A stretch of 64,000 nucleotides of DNA from Pegea sp. RAD2-039 (GCA_034620365.1 JAQGEQ010000330.1:496001-560000); one strand, 5' to 3'. Counted from the first letter of the stretch, positions 1 through 11,687 are shown. Numbers and translations are program-made. Notes: generated from the sequence alone by a model not told the origin.

Positions 1-1375
1 GTTGCATAATACTTTTGTTGTAAGTTCAAAGTCTGTGAGCTAGATTATTTATCTAACAGATCTAAGAATACAAAAATTATAATTTTACAAAATATGAAAT
101 AAAACTATTATGGAGTCACCTTTTTTATTTCTTTAAACCTTACACTTAGTTAAAAAACTAATCTGAAACTAATTTCTAGGTTTTTTTAGGTTTTTTAATT
201 CAGTGAAAAACTCTATTGGCTAATTTTGATCAACTTAAATTGTTTATCAGAATTAAAATAACTAAGCAGTGCAATTATCAAAGATACTGATGTTGTAATA
301 TCTAATATAGAACTTTTACTTCTGCAAAAATCTTAGATACAGAACTTAACTCAATACTTTCTTTTTTAACTTAGTGAATTACTGAGTTGGAAAAACTATA
401 CAAGAACATAGCCTGAAGCAATGCAAAGTTTTCAAAATTATTTATCTTCAGCGACGTCTAGCGTCAACTTTTACGACTAAAACAATTAAAACTAAAAAAT
501 CGTTAAATAAATTGTTCTAATTATATAAAAAAGTGGTTTTAGTTACACAAAATAAACAATTTTAGATTCGAATTAGTTTTTAAAAATTAAACTAAGTTCT
601 TATAACATATATAATAATGATAGAACATACAAGAAGAAAGAATAAATACAAGAAGAATACTAATAAGAATAATATTTAGAAGAAAAATAAGGATAGAAAC
701 AAGAAGAACATTTACTTATGATAAGATATACAAACAATTTAAAAGATTTAAATTATGATAAGATTTGTAGGAAAATAAAATCAAATACTGATTAATATTA
801 AAGACTAAAAAATATAAATCAAAATTATCCTTCTCTTTTTATACATTGTAGGTATTTGTAAGTTTTTATCAAACCTAGCAATAAAATTACTAAGCTTAAT
901 AAAACATTTAAAATAATTTTATCAAAATCATAACATCGAATATATTGACTAAATTCTCAAATAATTTTATAAATAGAAATTAGTGAACCAGAACCTTTGC
1001 AGTCTGTGGCGACGATTTGTTTGATAAAGTAAAAATACTGAAAAGAAAGATTAATATTTTGATATAACAGCTAAATAAAGAGATAAGATAATTCAAATAA
1101 AATTATCATTAATAACCAAAATATTAACAAACTAAAATGATACTTTCTTCAAGAGTATTAATCGAAATTAAAAGAATATGAAATTTATTGGCTGGTTAAT
1201 AAATTTATACATGTCTACAAGTTGTCTATTTCAAAATCCTGCTCGTTTTCAAGACCTAATACGTCTAATGTTCCATAATAATTCTTTGACTATCATCTCT
1301 TTCAATCTAATAATTGTCAAAACAAAAGTTAATTTTAATAATTACTTTCTCTCTTATAACCTTGATTTATTTAGA
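1..1375. other. AT-rich non-coding stretch with old internal duplications
   Basis: I see no gene here. Positions 20-115 are a diverged copy of 1990-2085, and 1200-1370 resembles 1620-1790, so this part grew by old local duplication. Positions 600-720 are purine-rich with degenerate AAGAAG units. A 107-codon frame at 1178-1501 is rich in Leu, Ile, Phe, Asn and Lys, as expected of chance frames in such DNA. The related copy near 54440 has a stop codon in it. Confidence 0.6.
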
Positions 1376-2641
1376 ACTCTTACAAAATGTTTTCCTTTGA
1401 GAACAATTTTAAATTACTTTTTTTACTTAATTAAATTAATTTTCTACAAAAAGTTTATCGAAGACAAGAAAGAAAAAAACTTTTATAAAACAACTAGGTG
1501 AAATCATAAATTCATCACAAATGTACTAATGGTAGTCTGCCAATATTACGATTATTATATTCAAATTTAAAGGTTTTATTAACAACAAGAGTTGAAAATA
1601 ATATATTTTTAAGAAATTTAATTTTTTATAAAGTTTATCGACAGATTGTCGATTTCAAAATATTGCTAGTGTGGTGGACAACTAGCTGAGCAATTTGTTG
1701 AACTAAAAAATAGTTTTTTCTTTTATTAATTTCTTTCGATCTAGTATTTGTCAGGAGGAAAGTACTTTTTCAAACTTTTCTTTTTCTCTATAGGTTTGAT
1801 TTATTAAAAACTGTTAGACAAACTTTATTTCTCTGACATCAATCTTATAGAAGACTGTATCTTATTTCTAGGTGCAAAATACTTTCGAGTTTAAATTTTT
1901 CAAGTAATTCGTTAAAACTAAACATATTTTTTATATAAAGATATTTGTATTAGTTTGAATAAAATTTTTACAAATATTAAAAAATAAAGTCTTTCAAGTT
2001 CAAAGTCTTAGACTATTTATCTAACAGATCTAAGGAGAAATTTACAATTTTACAAAATATGAAAATAAAATTATTACAGCGACATGTTGTGGCTGAAAAA
2101 TAAATATTAAAATCTAATTTTATTTGACAATATTTTTTGATTTACAGTCTAATAAAAGAAATTCCAATAAAAGTGAGACAAACTGCAAATAAAATGTTAA
2201 GGTCAGTTTTTCTCGGACTCTTAATTAATTGACATGGTAGAATTTGTTATGTAATATTTTTCTTTGATCTTACTTATGTAATTCTAAACTTATTTAAGTA
2301 TTTTAGGAAAACAGTTGGTTAAATTTAGTTTTATAGTTATTATATAATATTATATACTTATTATTTATATAATTATATACTAGTAGTGAATTATACTTTG
2401 CATTATTTGAATAATTTGGAAAATAATGTTTTTTTGATTACGTCACACATAACGTTTTCAAACACAATTTTTTTGTGATGATTTTTGAAACTAGTTCAAG
2501 CTAACTATTCTCTTAAAAATGTATCTGCTAACAATGATATTACTTTACTAATTCAAAAACTGTTCCAAGTTTTATTAGAATTATCCTTTGAAACTGGTTA
2601 ATAATGGTTAGTAACTCTAAAAAGCCTTTTATTTCACTTTT

Positions 2642-2881
2642 TTGGAAACAATTCACAATATTATTTACGTATTAAGAGGATTGCATATACCGCTGCTGAT
2701 TTTGAACAAAAGCTTATTTTTAATTTTATTATCTAAAATAAATTTTATTGATAGACATTGTTACGATGATATTCAGCTTTTTTTTAGAAACTTTTTTTAT
2801 ACTGCTTTTATTCATTTGATGATAAAAGGTTTAAATATCCGAGGTAAACAAATCAATGAAAAAGTTGCTTTTAAATTTTAA
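2642..2881 (+). mobile_element. Possible decayed retroelement pol fragment
   Basis: A 79-codon frame contains YVLRGLHIPLL followed by a Leu/Ile-rich stretch and INFID. This recalls the segment between protease and reverse transcriptase in Ty3/Gypsy polyproteins, where a 'GL-x-x-PLL' motif is common. Nothing else of a retroelement is visible: no catalytic YxDD, no integrase, no LTRs. A near-identical copy lies at 55494-55733 because the surrounding segment is duplicated. The match is short and could be chance in AT-rich DNA. Confidence 0.22.
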
Positions 2882-3563
2882 TATCAATTGTTTTCATCTC
2901 TACTTTTAACTTTTTACTACGATTATGTTAATCAATTTTTCTCTTTCAATTATGAAAACTTTCAGTCAACCAATGGTTCTCAGATCACAGTTTCTGATTT
3001 AACTTTAGTCAGAAACTTCAAACGACGATATAAAGGCGACCCATCTAACTTCTTTTTGAAATGTATATTATTTTGTTGTATTTTTAACACGTTTTATTTG
3101 TACAAATACAAATAAAGTAGAACTTTTTTTTCTATCAAATAGCAAAAGTAATTTTACTTAAATGAAATATAACTCAAAAATGAAGGCTATTAGCTAAGTG
3201 TATCAAACAGCAAAAATTTATAAAAAAAGTTGCTCTGCTTTAACTTTACCTATTTGTGAAACTAAAAGTGATCTATACAGTTTAAGTTATTAGATAAAAC
3301 AAACAAAAAATTGACAAAATTATATATTTCTTTTTAAGAACATTAAAATATATGATAACATAATTTTGTAAACTTTAATTGTCATAAGAGTAAATTATTA
3401 TTCTTTGTAGTTTATTTAAAAAAATTAACTTAAAACGCCTGTGATAAACCTTGAAGCAATTCTTTCTAACTTGAAGGAAACTTATATACAATTTTATCTA
3501 AAAATCAATTAAGATAATTTGATCTTTAGCTAATCATTTTTTGCTGGCTTGTAACTTTACTGC

Positions 3564-3633
3564 TTATGCAGTTTTCTCGAACATTCTTTTAGTCATGGTG
3601 GGATTTTGCAACTTTAGTTTCTTAGTAATCTTG
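3564..3633 (-). pseudogene. Relic exon S3 downstream of gene 1
   Basis: The minus strand reads ITKKLKLQNPTMTKRMFEK, then Thr-Ala and a TAA stop. The copy at 56416 keeps the same frame and stop with a few substitutions. The copies at 22500 and 34287 keep the frame but carry an extra early stop (CAA to TAA). It follows S1 and S2 on the same strand and may be the last exon of a dead gene. I do not recognise the product. Confidence 0.35.
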
Positions 3634-3821
3634 ATTTTTTTTTTATTGACATTACTTTTTTGAAATTAAATTTTAGAAATTTGTTGTAGATTTCTGGTTT
3701 TATTAAATGTAGATTTTTTTTGAAAAACCATATAAAAAAATTGGTTGATATTCTGAAACTATTATATATAATATACTATATGAAATAAAATCATCTCTAA
3801 AAGTATTAGTCCATAAATTAC

Positions 3822-3905
3822 CCGATTGGTCTTTTGAAATTAACATCTTCAGAATTAACATATTGATTTGCTAAGACAGTTTGAATTATTTTCCTTATTT
3901 TGTGA
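3822..3905 (-). pseudogene. Relic 84-nt exon S2 downstream of gene 1
   Basis: On the minus strand an 84-nt segment lies between an AAAG acceptor-like end and a GTAATT donor. It reads in phase 2 to phase 2: HKIRKIIQTVLANQ, then YVNSEDVNFKRPI. The same segment is exactly 84 nt at 22749-22832, 34536-34619 and 56674-56757. Those copies end in a consensus GTAAGT donor, which here has decayed to GTAATT. The copy near gene 8 has two in-frame stops. Constant length, frame and donor point to a former coding exon of an unrecognised gene. Confidence 0.45.
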
Positions 3906-4062
3906 CTTTATACGTAAAACAGGAGAACTAATAAATGCTAATTTGTTACCAGTCCATTTTAATCTAATCGATGAAATTGCTTTAAATTGCTAGAATGTTT
4001 TTGAACCGTTTTGTTTCATTACTTAAACGTCAGATTTGTTTGTATTTTTAGTTCCTATTTCT

Positions 4063-4254
4063 TCACACATATATTTCTTCACAAATTAATACAGGATTTG
4101 TACATTTTAATGTCAGATTTTTTTTCTGTAGATCCTTTTGAGCGCCTGTGACTTTTGATGGTTTTTCATCTTTAAATCTCGAACAACGGAATAAGTTGCT
4201 AAATGAGATAGAATGATTTTCGTTTTTTATATTCTTTGTTATATTGTAGTTTTC
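4063..4254 (-). pseudogene. Relic exon S1 downstream of gene 1
   Basis: A minus-strand frame contains NLFRCSRFKDEKPSKVTGA, QKDLQKK and NLTLKCTNPVLICEEIYV. An acceptor-like ATCTCATTTAG lies directly before NLFRC. All four type A flanks keep the frame (4063-4254, 22946-23179, 34777-34965, 56915-57103). Length differences near QKDLQKK are multiples of three, as expected under past coding constraint. The base composition is visibly less AT-rich than its surroundings. The product is unrecognised. Confidence 0.45.
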
Positions 4255-5656
4255 TTAATCTAATTTCAATACATCAGACGTACTGATAAATGTTGATTTG
4301 TTACATTGATGGTTTTATGAATGATTTTAAAGTAATAATTAAGAATTGATAAATCTTCACAAAAAAAAATTCAAAATACAACGGTACAAAAAGTGCGATG
4401 TGTATCTCAAAAAAATATAAAAAAATAAAACACAAAGAGTATTTCAAATTTGAGGCAAATACTTTTATTTAATTTTTTTAACTTAAAAATACTAACTCAT
4501 ATTGTAAAGTTTTATACAAAGATTAAAAATTGTTTAAACTTCATTCTTTGGAAGGTATCATCCTTAAGATATTTTAGCTGTTTTGTTGGTATTAGCAACT
4601 TTAAATACTTATTTTTATTATTTAAAGTTTAGATTTAGTAGTAAATTCTTCATTCCAAAAAAGTGTTATTTCATAAGACTTTTTCATAAGATTATTTCAA
4701 CTAAGGAATAATATCTTTATAGTTATAATCAGTTACTGCATCGATGGTTTGGTTAGGTGTTTTGGTTTGTTGTGGTTTGTTTGGATAATTAGAGTTCCAT
4801 TTAAATTAGTAACTTAATGGTTGGTTCGGTAATTAGAATTACCAAGAGCTGAAATGGATCTACAGTTATGTATCTAACGCAGAAGTAGTAAACCGAACAG
4901 CTTAAAACACTCTAGCAACTTGCTTACAAAAATATTAATCGTGAAGTTTAAAATTAATACAGTAGTAACCGATAAGAAAATATTAGTTTTTCTGCCGTAC
5001 TTCTGAAGTTATAAAATTATAAAATAATTTAAACTATTTAAAAAACTCAATCTGTTAATTTTGATCTAACTATTTGGGTAAGAAATAGTCAAGTTTTATA
5101 GAAGATGATTTATTTATGATGATGTAATTGTCGATAATAAGAAATGTTAAAAAACTTCATTTTCTAAATTCATAGTATGAAAAGGATAATAACGTTATTA
5201 TCTCTAACAAGCATTTCAAGAATGGAAATAGATTTTAAGATTTCAAAAAATAGTTCTCATAAAAATTGCAATAATTACTAAAAACTGTAGTTTTACTTTC
5301 ATAATAATAAAAAAACACAAAATTAATCAGTTTTACAAACATATAAAGATTTAACGAATCTTTAGAGGGTAACTAAAAAGTAACCACAATTTCGATTGCC
5401 TTTATCAACTAAAAAAATATAATTACTATCAAAAACTTAATGAAAAATAATAGAAGATGTTAACAAATACATAAAATACAAACTTTGAAAATTAAGGATA
5501 ACAAGCAAATTTTTTAATAGTTTACAAAAACGATTTACGAAAATAACAACATGAGAATACCAACTTTAATTTAAAGTAAAATATTAAATTTAAAATCATT
5601 ATTATTTGTTGTAGACTTACAAACTATTTCAATAATAGATCAATCATTAAAATAGC

Positions 5657-5662
5657 TTTATT
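5657..5662 (-). terminator. Poly(A) signal of gene 1
   Basis: AATAAA on the minus strand, about 155 nt after the gene 1 stop codon. The equivalent position in genes 3, 5 and 8 reads AATTAA, and they use a more distal pair of hexamers instead. Confidence 0.5.
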
Positions 5663-5817
5663 AAAGCATAAATTGCAACAACTAGCCAAACAAAAAATTA
5701 TTATTTTGTTTCCTTTAAACTCAAATGTCTTTATATAGTTAAGTTACTTATCAGTTTAAACACATTTTCATTTATCCATACTTGAATTGTGAGTAAACGT
5801 TTACTAGCAAAATGATT

Positions 5818-6948
5818 TTACTTCTTATGTTTAAAATGAGTTCTTTTGTGGTATGAAAGACTGGAATTATGCGCAAATTTTCTTCCACATACTATACATT
5901 CATACGGCTTCTCACCAGTATGAGTTCTTTCATGACTTACAAGACTAGAATTATGTGCAAATTTTCTTTCACAAACTATACATTCATATGGTTTCTCACC
6001 AGTATGAGTTCTTTCATGACATAACAAATGGGTTTTTTGACTAAAATTTCTTTCACAAACAATACATTCATATGGCTTTTCACCAGTATGAGTTCTTTCA
6101 TGACATAACAAATAGATTTTTTGACTAAACTTTCTTTCACAAACAATACATTCATATGGCTTCTCTCCAGTATGAGTTCTTTCATGGCATGACAAATGGG
6201 TTTTTTGACTAAACTTTCTTTCACAAACAACACATTCATATGGCTTCTCACCAGTATGAGTTCTTTCATGGCATAACAAATTGGTTTTTTGACTAAACTT
6301 TCTTTCACAAACAATACATTCATATGGCTTTTCACCAGTATGAGTTCTTTCATGACATAACAAATAGATTTTTTGACTAAACTTTCTTTCACAAACAATA
6401 CATTCATATGGCTTCTCTCCAGTATGAGTTCTTTCATGGCATAACAAATGGGTTTTTTGACTAAACTTTCTTTCACAAACAACACATTCATATGGCTTCT
6501 CACCAGTATGAGTTTTTTCATGGCGTAACAAATTGGTTTTTTGACTAAACTTTCTTTCACAAACTATACATTCAAATGGCTTCTCACCAGTATGAGTTCT
6601 TTCATGATAAACAAGCTGAGATTTGCATTTAAATTTCTTGTTACAGTCTAAGCATTCATATTTGACTTTGAAATTAGATGATTGTTTGTTTTCTTCATTA
6701 TTTTCTTTCCCTTTGAATGCTTTTGTATCCCTGTTAGTCTCTTTATAAGGGAAACTTGTATTTGTTGGAATTTCTTTAGTATTATTTAAACTAGTTTGAT
6801 CAGCATGACTTTTATACAATCTATATACTCCACCAGAAGTGTTTACAAAAATTTTCTTTTCTGCAGTTTTATTATTAAAACTTTTCTCATCATCATCTGA
6901 TGACAGTTTTCTTTTTTGTGCAAAGTTGTTTCTTTGTATCAAGTTCAT
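5818..6948 (-). CDS. C2H2 zinc-finger protein, 10 fingers (gene 1, type A)
   Basis: Expected nuclear DNA-binding protein of 376 residues. Residues 1-96 form the family N-terminus: a basic KRK patch near residue 13, then LSSDDDE (a CK2-like acidic serine patch), then a Lys/Asn/Ser-rich stretch. Ten C2H2 fingers of 28 residues follow from residue 97, joined by HTGEKP linkers. Finger 1 ([19 protein letters not shown]) is the invariant family finger. Fingers 2-4 and 5-7 are successive copies of one three-finger block with helices QKTNLL, QKTHLL and QKIYLL. The protein ends HFKHKK, unlike its type A relatives. The ATG lies 15 nt inside an exon that begins after an AG acceptor; an upstream TTG in frame is not a start. 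Targets are unknown. Confidence 0.9.
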   Translation of the reverse strand: MNLIQRNNFAQKRKLSSDDDEKSFNNKTAEKKIFVNTSGGVYRLYKSHADQTSLNNTKEIPTNTSFPYKETNRDTKAFKGKENNEENKQSSNFKVKYECLDCNKKFKCKSQLVYHERTHTGEKPFECIVCERKFSQKTNLLRHEKTHTGEKPYECVVCERKFSQKTHLLCHERTHTGEKPYECIVCERKFSQKIYLLCHERTHTGEKPYECIVCERKFSQKTNLLCHERTHTGEKPYECVVCERKFSQKTHLSCHERTHTGEKPYECIVCERKFSQKIYLLCHERTHTGEKPYECIVCERNFSQKTHLLCHERTHTGEKPYECIVCERKFAHNSSLVSHERTHTGEKPYECIVCGRKFAHNSSLSYHKRTHFKHKK

Positions 6949-6963
6949 TTTCAAGTTAATAGG

Positions 6964-6982
6964 CTGAAGAAAAAAAAACGTT
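6964..6982 (-). promoter_or_regulatory. 3' splice acceptor of gene 1 coding exon
   Basis: The sense strand has a run of T ending CTTCAG, and the exon starts CCTATTAACTTGAAA before the ATG. The same arrangement precedes genes 2, 3, 5, 7 and 8, so at least one 5' untranslated exon must lie upstream. Confidence 0.75.
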
Positions 6983-7279
6983 TTTTATTTAAAAAAATGT
7001 ATATAAAATAATTTTAGTATTAAATGATATAATATTTTTATATGATATATAAAGTTTGTTTACTAATGAAAACAGTCAAGTTTAGATCAAGTTTAGTAAA
7101 AGTCTTAACCAGAAACTTATGATGTTCTATACACATATTTTTATATAAAACGAATTTGAAGAACAATTTTTTGTAAACTTTAGCAAGTATTTTCACAAAT
7201 TGTTGGTTATAGTTCAATATTTTGACAACAAAATATTCAATTCTATAAAAATAAATAGAAAAAAGTTCTTCTATAGAAA

Positions 7280-7352
7280 AAGCAGTATTGTTTTACATAT
7301 AGCAGTTACGAGTGCAAAACACGTTTGCTTGTGAAAATGATAACATGAGTTC
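7280..7352 (-). promoter_or_regulatory. Conserved upstream block of gene 1
   Basis: About 330-400 nt before the ATG, the sense strand carries CACAAGCAAACGTGTTTTGC followed by CTCGTAACTGCTA-like sequence. This block is retained near 14050 (gene 2), 26140 (gene 3), 38250 (gene 5), 43220 (gene 6), 51430 (gene 7) and 60640 (gene 8). A diverged form stands before the old relic at 53590-53680. Its role is unknown; it lies inside the presumed first intron. Confidence 0.4.
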
Positions 7353-8078
7353 AGAAACTAAAAATTAAAAATTATGTAATAAATGTAAGATTTAACAGTG
7401 TTTAAAATAGATCAACAAGATGTTAAACCTTAATTGTACAGATTTTAATATTCAGTTATTTATCTCATATTCAAGTGTAAATTCCTCAATAGAATTCACT
7501 TGTATGATGTTACATTAGTGAGCAACGATTAATCAAAAAAATATATCAAACTATTTCTAGTTATTTTTAATTACATATATACTTATTTATATTTATATAT
7601 ATATATTATATTTTAGTTATAGTTAGAGAATATTTAATGAAAATTCAAGAGTTGATATTGAATTAATTTAAAAACGATAAAAAATAATAAGCTCAACATA
7701 AAAAAATAGATACTTAGATATCATGGAGTTGTATAAAGAATTTATAGCTTACCAGCCAACATAAACGAACAAAAATTGACTTAAAGTCTAATATTTTGAC
7801 AATTATAAACATTTACTACAAATATGCTTTTTAAAAAGGTTTAAAAATTTAATGTCTAAACGCAATACCTGCAAAAACTTCACAAAAATCAGTAATAGCA
7901 ATTGTCTTATAAAATTAAGCAAGCTACATAAGTTTACAAAACATCAAAATTCATTCAGGATCATATAACACCAATCGTTTTTCTATATTGGCATTAAGTT
8001 TACTAGTAACTATAAGAGACAAAAGAGAGCAACAAAACCTTATAATTTAAAATAAGTTATGATAATATATATAACACA

Positions 8079-8142
8079 AATGACGTTACCAAACATATAA
8101 ACTTTTGGTCAAAGTCTTCTTAAGAAAATATATATATGTTTG
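8079..8142 (-). promoter_or_regulatory. Candidate core promoter of gene 1 (TATA plus TGACGT site)
   Basis: In sense orientation a TATATATA run is followed by CTTAAGAAGACTTTGACC and then GGTAACGTCATTTG. The order and spacing recur upstream of genes 2, 4, 5, 6 and 7, about 0.75-1.2 kb before each ATG. AACGTCAT contains a CRE/bZIP-type TGACGT core on the other strand. The GGTAACG could also be a weak first-exon splice donor. The role is inferred from conservation and composition only. Confidence 0.35.
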
Positions 8143-8650
8143 ATTTATAAAAGTGATTTATTAATCTTCAAAAAAGTTTGGAGAAATTATAATTTTGAAA
8201 GTAATGTTAGAAACAAAACAATCTTTGCACGCAAATTCTGATGATAATATCAAAGTTATAGAAGCTTTTACTATTTTGATTTTGTTGAATGCTGATTAAC
8301 ATTTGGATGCTTTTGCTGTTTTATTATTATTAAGTAACTGCAAAATCCAAACTTTGTAAGAGTATTTGTTCATTCACTTTTATTATTTTGAGTAATTTAT
8401 ATTTTTAAAAGTTGCAAAAAACAATAAACAATAAATTTCAAGAAATACTTATAGATATTAATCATTTAAAGTTTTTATTTTGTAAAACCTCTGAAAAACT
8501 ATTCTAAAAGGTATTATTATTTTTTGATGAATTCGTGGGTATGTTTCACTGAATACAGTAATTAATCGCTAGAAAAACTTGATTTCACAAAAAAATATAT
8601 TAAAGTGATATAACAACTATGTACCACCTACTAAGAAATGATTATGTAAA

Positions 8651-8854
8651 GTGCTAAGATTTAATTTCAAAAGAACAGTAAGAGGTACATTTTGGTTCAC
8701 AAAGCTACAAACAATAAGGTTGAAAAGTAGTGCTGTTATTGTTAGTAGTGATAGTAGAATAGTTTACCATTTACGTAAATGTTTCATCCCCTATTACTCT
8801 ATATACGTTGTTCATTCTGTAGTCGGCACTGGTTTGTTAGTAGTGTTTTATTAG
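8651..8854 (+). other. Five-copy short reading frame, divergent from gene 1
   Basis: A 67-codon frame contains VIVSSDSRIVYHLRKCFIPY. Related frames stand at the same relative place at 12349-12624 (-), 39859-40134 (+), about 52845-52990 (+) and 61714-61914 (+), always pointing away from the neighbouring zinc-finger gene. All five are open, but most differences change amino acids, and three begin without ATG. It may be a small divergent gene or simply non-coding flank copied along with the cluster. Confidence 0.2.
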
Positions 8855-9743
8855 TTATCTTCGTTATTAGTTTCCCTTTGCAAATTGAATAAAGCTTCTT
8901 TAAAGAGTTTTTATCATTAGAGTTGGGAAAATGTGATTTATTCGAATTAAGAAACCGAAAATTAACTTTCTATAAATAAATTTTATATAACAACATGCAC
9001 ACACACGTTTAATTTATCAATTAATTTTCTGATGGTTCTGCATATTGTTATTAGATGGTTGAATACTGTTTTTAAGGTTTCGAATATAAGAGTGAATAAA
9101 GTCACGTTACACATATAGAGGATACACAATCTTAAACATTCTAAGCAATACAGTCATATACTTCTCAGTGTTACGATTTCAAAAACTAAAAGTCGTAAGA
9201 AAAAGATACCTAACTAAAATTCAGAAAGTTGTTTTTTTGAAAAATTATATATGAAACAGATTAGGTTTTTATCAATACAATGTATATTTATATTAAACAT
9301 TTAAGGAAGCAGAGAATTATTAAAAACTTTTCTCAAAACAACTACTACATTTACAAAATAATTTTAAACATTTAATCTGCAACGGAGATATAATAACTTT
9401 TTGAACTTTTTTTAAAATAAAAACTAATGAATACATATTTGTTAAACCATTAAGACTTTAACCATTTAACAAGCTAAAAACCTCATGAAGACCACACATT
9501 GACCAGAAAAATTGACCAAACATTTTTCTTTAATTGGCGGTTTTTTCAATAGTTTTTAAATTAAGAATATTTATCAATATTGTCTTCAATGAATTATCAC
9601 TTAAGTGAAATTTGTAAATTTTTGTAGAATAAGTTTTTTTCTCTACAACTCTAAAAGAAAGTTATTACAAGTACAGAATAAATTCAGTATTTGTAAATAC
9701 TGATTTATTTGTTTTTTAAATTTTATAAGCATTTATTTATCTT

Positions 9744-9770
9744 AATTTATTTTATTTTATTTTATTTATT
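9744..9770. repeat. TTTTA microsatellite
   Basis: A run of about five TTTTA units, present again at 62808-62834 in the duplicated segment. It lies just before the less AT-rich GCAATAAACGCGAAGGAGAG. Confidence 0.8.
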
Positions 9771-10175
9771 GCAATAAACGCGAAGGAGAGTGCCTAATGT
9801 TACCTGTCGTAACATTTGTAACACAAATTCTCACAATAATAACTATTATAAATATTTGAGTTGGAAATGTAAAAAGAAAATGTTGTAAGACTTGGTATTT
9901 CATTTACCTCAAAGTTATTGTTATGATAACAATTTCCTTTTTTTCTTGTTTGTTTAAGTTAATTATTTGTTTGCATTCTTACTTATTAAAAAAATAAATA
10001 CTAAGGATTCTTCAGATTTAAGCAAATGACAACTTTTAATTGCAATCAAATCATTTTATTTTTTTAGGATTAGTTTATGTGAATTTGTAAATAGGTTTGT
10101 GTTGACATTAGCTATTTGTAAGGTTTTTGCTTCATAACAAAATTATCAAATAATTGCTTTTAGAGTTTGTTTTTA

Positions 10176-11108
10176 ATATGAGTAATCTCATAGTTGTAGA
10201 CTAATATTCATTTTTTCATTGAAATCATTTTATCTTTAGGTTTTAGTTAAGCTTTTAGTTAGAATTTAATAAATAAATTGCTCTCAAGGAGTCCAAAAAA
10301 AGAAACTTTTTAACTAAATCAAACCAATATAATCGAAAATTAACGTCTTAACTCAAAGTTAAACATTTTTCCAAAACCTTAGTAAGAGTTCTCTGTTAAC
10401 AATAATCGAACTCATACAAAAACTGAACTGTGCATGTATCATTTTTCGATAGTAGTTTTTTTTTGTTTAAAGCATAATTAAGATAGATATTTCATATTAC
10501 TTTTAAGGAATTCTTCATATGTTTTTATAGAATATTTCTAAATGAATAATCTGTACTTTCTTTTATATTATTGCTTCTTATTAGCCTTTTAAAATACAAA
10601 ATACTGAAAAAAAATAAAAACTAGCTTCTTATGAAGTTTAGTTTTCTCTGTTAAAAAATATTAAGAAAAAATATATTGATATCAAAGCAGTAGCATTCAA
10701 ATAATAATCGACAAGCTACAAAAACCAAACAGCAGAAACTTCTAGAACTTTGGTCCTGTCATCATAATTTACGTGCAAGTGAGTTTTTTTGTTTCCACAA
10801 TGTTTCAAATATATAATTTTTCCAAAAGTTTTTGAAGATTACTTTCCTGTTGAGCTTTGACTGCTTTAATCTAAAGCAAAATGTAAATTTGCCTTAAAAT
10901 CAAATTACCAAAAATCTGATCAAAACGTAAAGCTATTTTAAAATTTCATTAAACAATTTGTTTAGAAATTAAGAACCTTAGGATGAAAAATCTAGAAATA
11001 AATTGATATCAAATGATGTAAAGAAAACAATCAATAAAACTTATCTCACCAAAATTAATTAATTTATTTTTATTCAACCTTTTTCTAAACCACAAACTCA
11101 TAGCTTAG
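10176..11108. other. Intergenic stretch with a candidate relic exon
   Basis: Most of this is non-coding and recurs in diverged form near 41.7-42.4 kb, 29.4-30.0 kb and 20.8-21.3 kb. At about 10703-10787 (+) a short frame reads NNRQATKTKQQKLLELWSCH then HNLRA, ending in a GTGAGT donor. The inverted copy near 46.9-47.0 kb keeps the donor but is frameshifted, and copies near 21.1, 29.9 and 42.3 kb have stops. It may be the exon before the terminal exon at 11114-11200. Confidence 0.3.
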
Positions 11109-11113
11109 AATAA

Positions 11114-11200
11114 CCCCCAAATAACCTGAAGGAGCTATGCAAAGCGGTTACTGCAGCCAGTGAGAAGATGACAGTGGCACCATTTGCAGCATCAAATTAA
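11114..11200 (+). pseudogene. Relic terminal exon, copy a (LCKAVTAASEK family)
   Basis: The plus strand reads PPNNLKELCKAVTAASEK then MTVAPFAASN and TAA. Four other copies keep the same frame and the same stop: 20394-20468 (+), 21547-21648 (+), 40693-40782 (-) and 46466-46567 (-). Differences are often third-position or conservative changes. The segment stands out as GC-richer than its surroundings. It looks like the last coding exon of a gene that spread with the cluster; the product is unrecognised, and no complete gene is visible here. Confidence 0.4.
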
Positions 11201-11687
11201 AGAATTTAGGACAACTTTTGTCTGTTAGCCTTGCTCAACGCTTAGAAAGAATTAAATGAAGTCTTTCTCTGACTGAATCAATCCACTGACATTAATTGTA
11301 TCAGAAACTGTAATCAGTGTTTAGATAATTTACCAAATGTATTTTTAAGTAGATATTGTTGAACCAAGTGATTTATAAATCTGTTTATTAAGATCTTGTA
11401 TTCCAGTTACTTTAGCTGTTATATTCTCACTATTTATTACCTATTAACGATTATCTAATTATTTATCTTGTAATTATTTTTACTATAATTTTTGATCAAA
11501 TTTATCAATTTGAGAATGAAAACTAAATAGTTTTTAAATATTTAATCAAATATTTATTTAATTTTCCATACTTTAGATTTTAACCTAGTCACTTCTTCAT
11601 ATTTTTAAATACAATAGCAACATAATATACGGGCTTTCTAAAGGATCTTACATTTACAGATCAACATATTCTTTTTTACTCTTGAAA

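Larger units (their letters stand above)
1376..10175. repeat. Segmental duplication, copy A (about 8.8 kb)
   Basis: This block matches 54346-63232 in the same orientation over nearly its whole length. It holds gene 1, its 3' flank with relic exons, its upstream region and a distal tail. The copies differ by discrete changes: seven extra fingers in the other copy, about 145 bp near 2140-2285 missing there, and about 280 bp of promoter-side sequence missing there. On the right, homology stops after the shared GAGTTTGTTTTTA. Sequence beyond 10175 continues into DNA also seen near 41.7 kb, which suggests this copy keeps the older context. Confidence 0.85.

Noticed and set aside
1178..1501. 107-codon frame near the left end
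   Set aside because: Composition is typical of chance frames in AT-rich DNA, and the related copy near 54440 has a stop in frame.
5976..6560. A 194-codon frame of repeating [19 protein letters not shown] units on the same strand as gene 1, and similar frames in every array
   Set aside because: It is the shifted reading of the 84-bp finger repeat. It stays open only because the repeat has no stop in that frame, and it copies whatever the true frame does.
6949..6954. TTG start two codons before the ATG of genes 1, 2 and 8
   Set aside because: Eukaryotic genes start at ATG, and every family member has ATG at the same place in the exon.
11098..11193. Open frame NGATVIFSLAAVTALHS on the minus strand of the relic terminal exon
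   Set aside because: It is open in all five copies, but the opposite strand has the shared stop and more conservative changes, so this one looks like its shadow.
11098..11200. tRNA-derived SINE for the GC-rich five-copy repeat
   Set aside because: I could find no convincing box A and box B pair and no tRNA fold.
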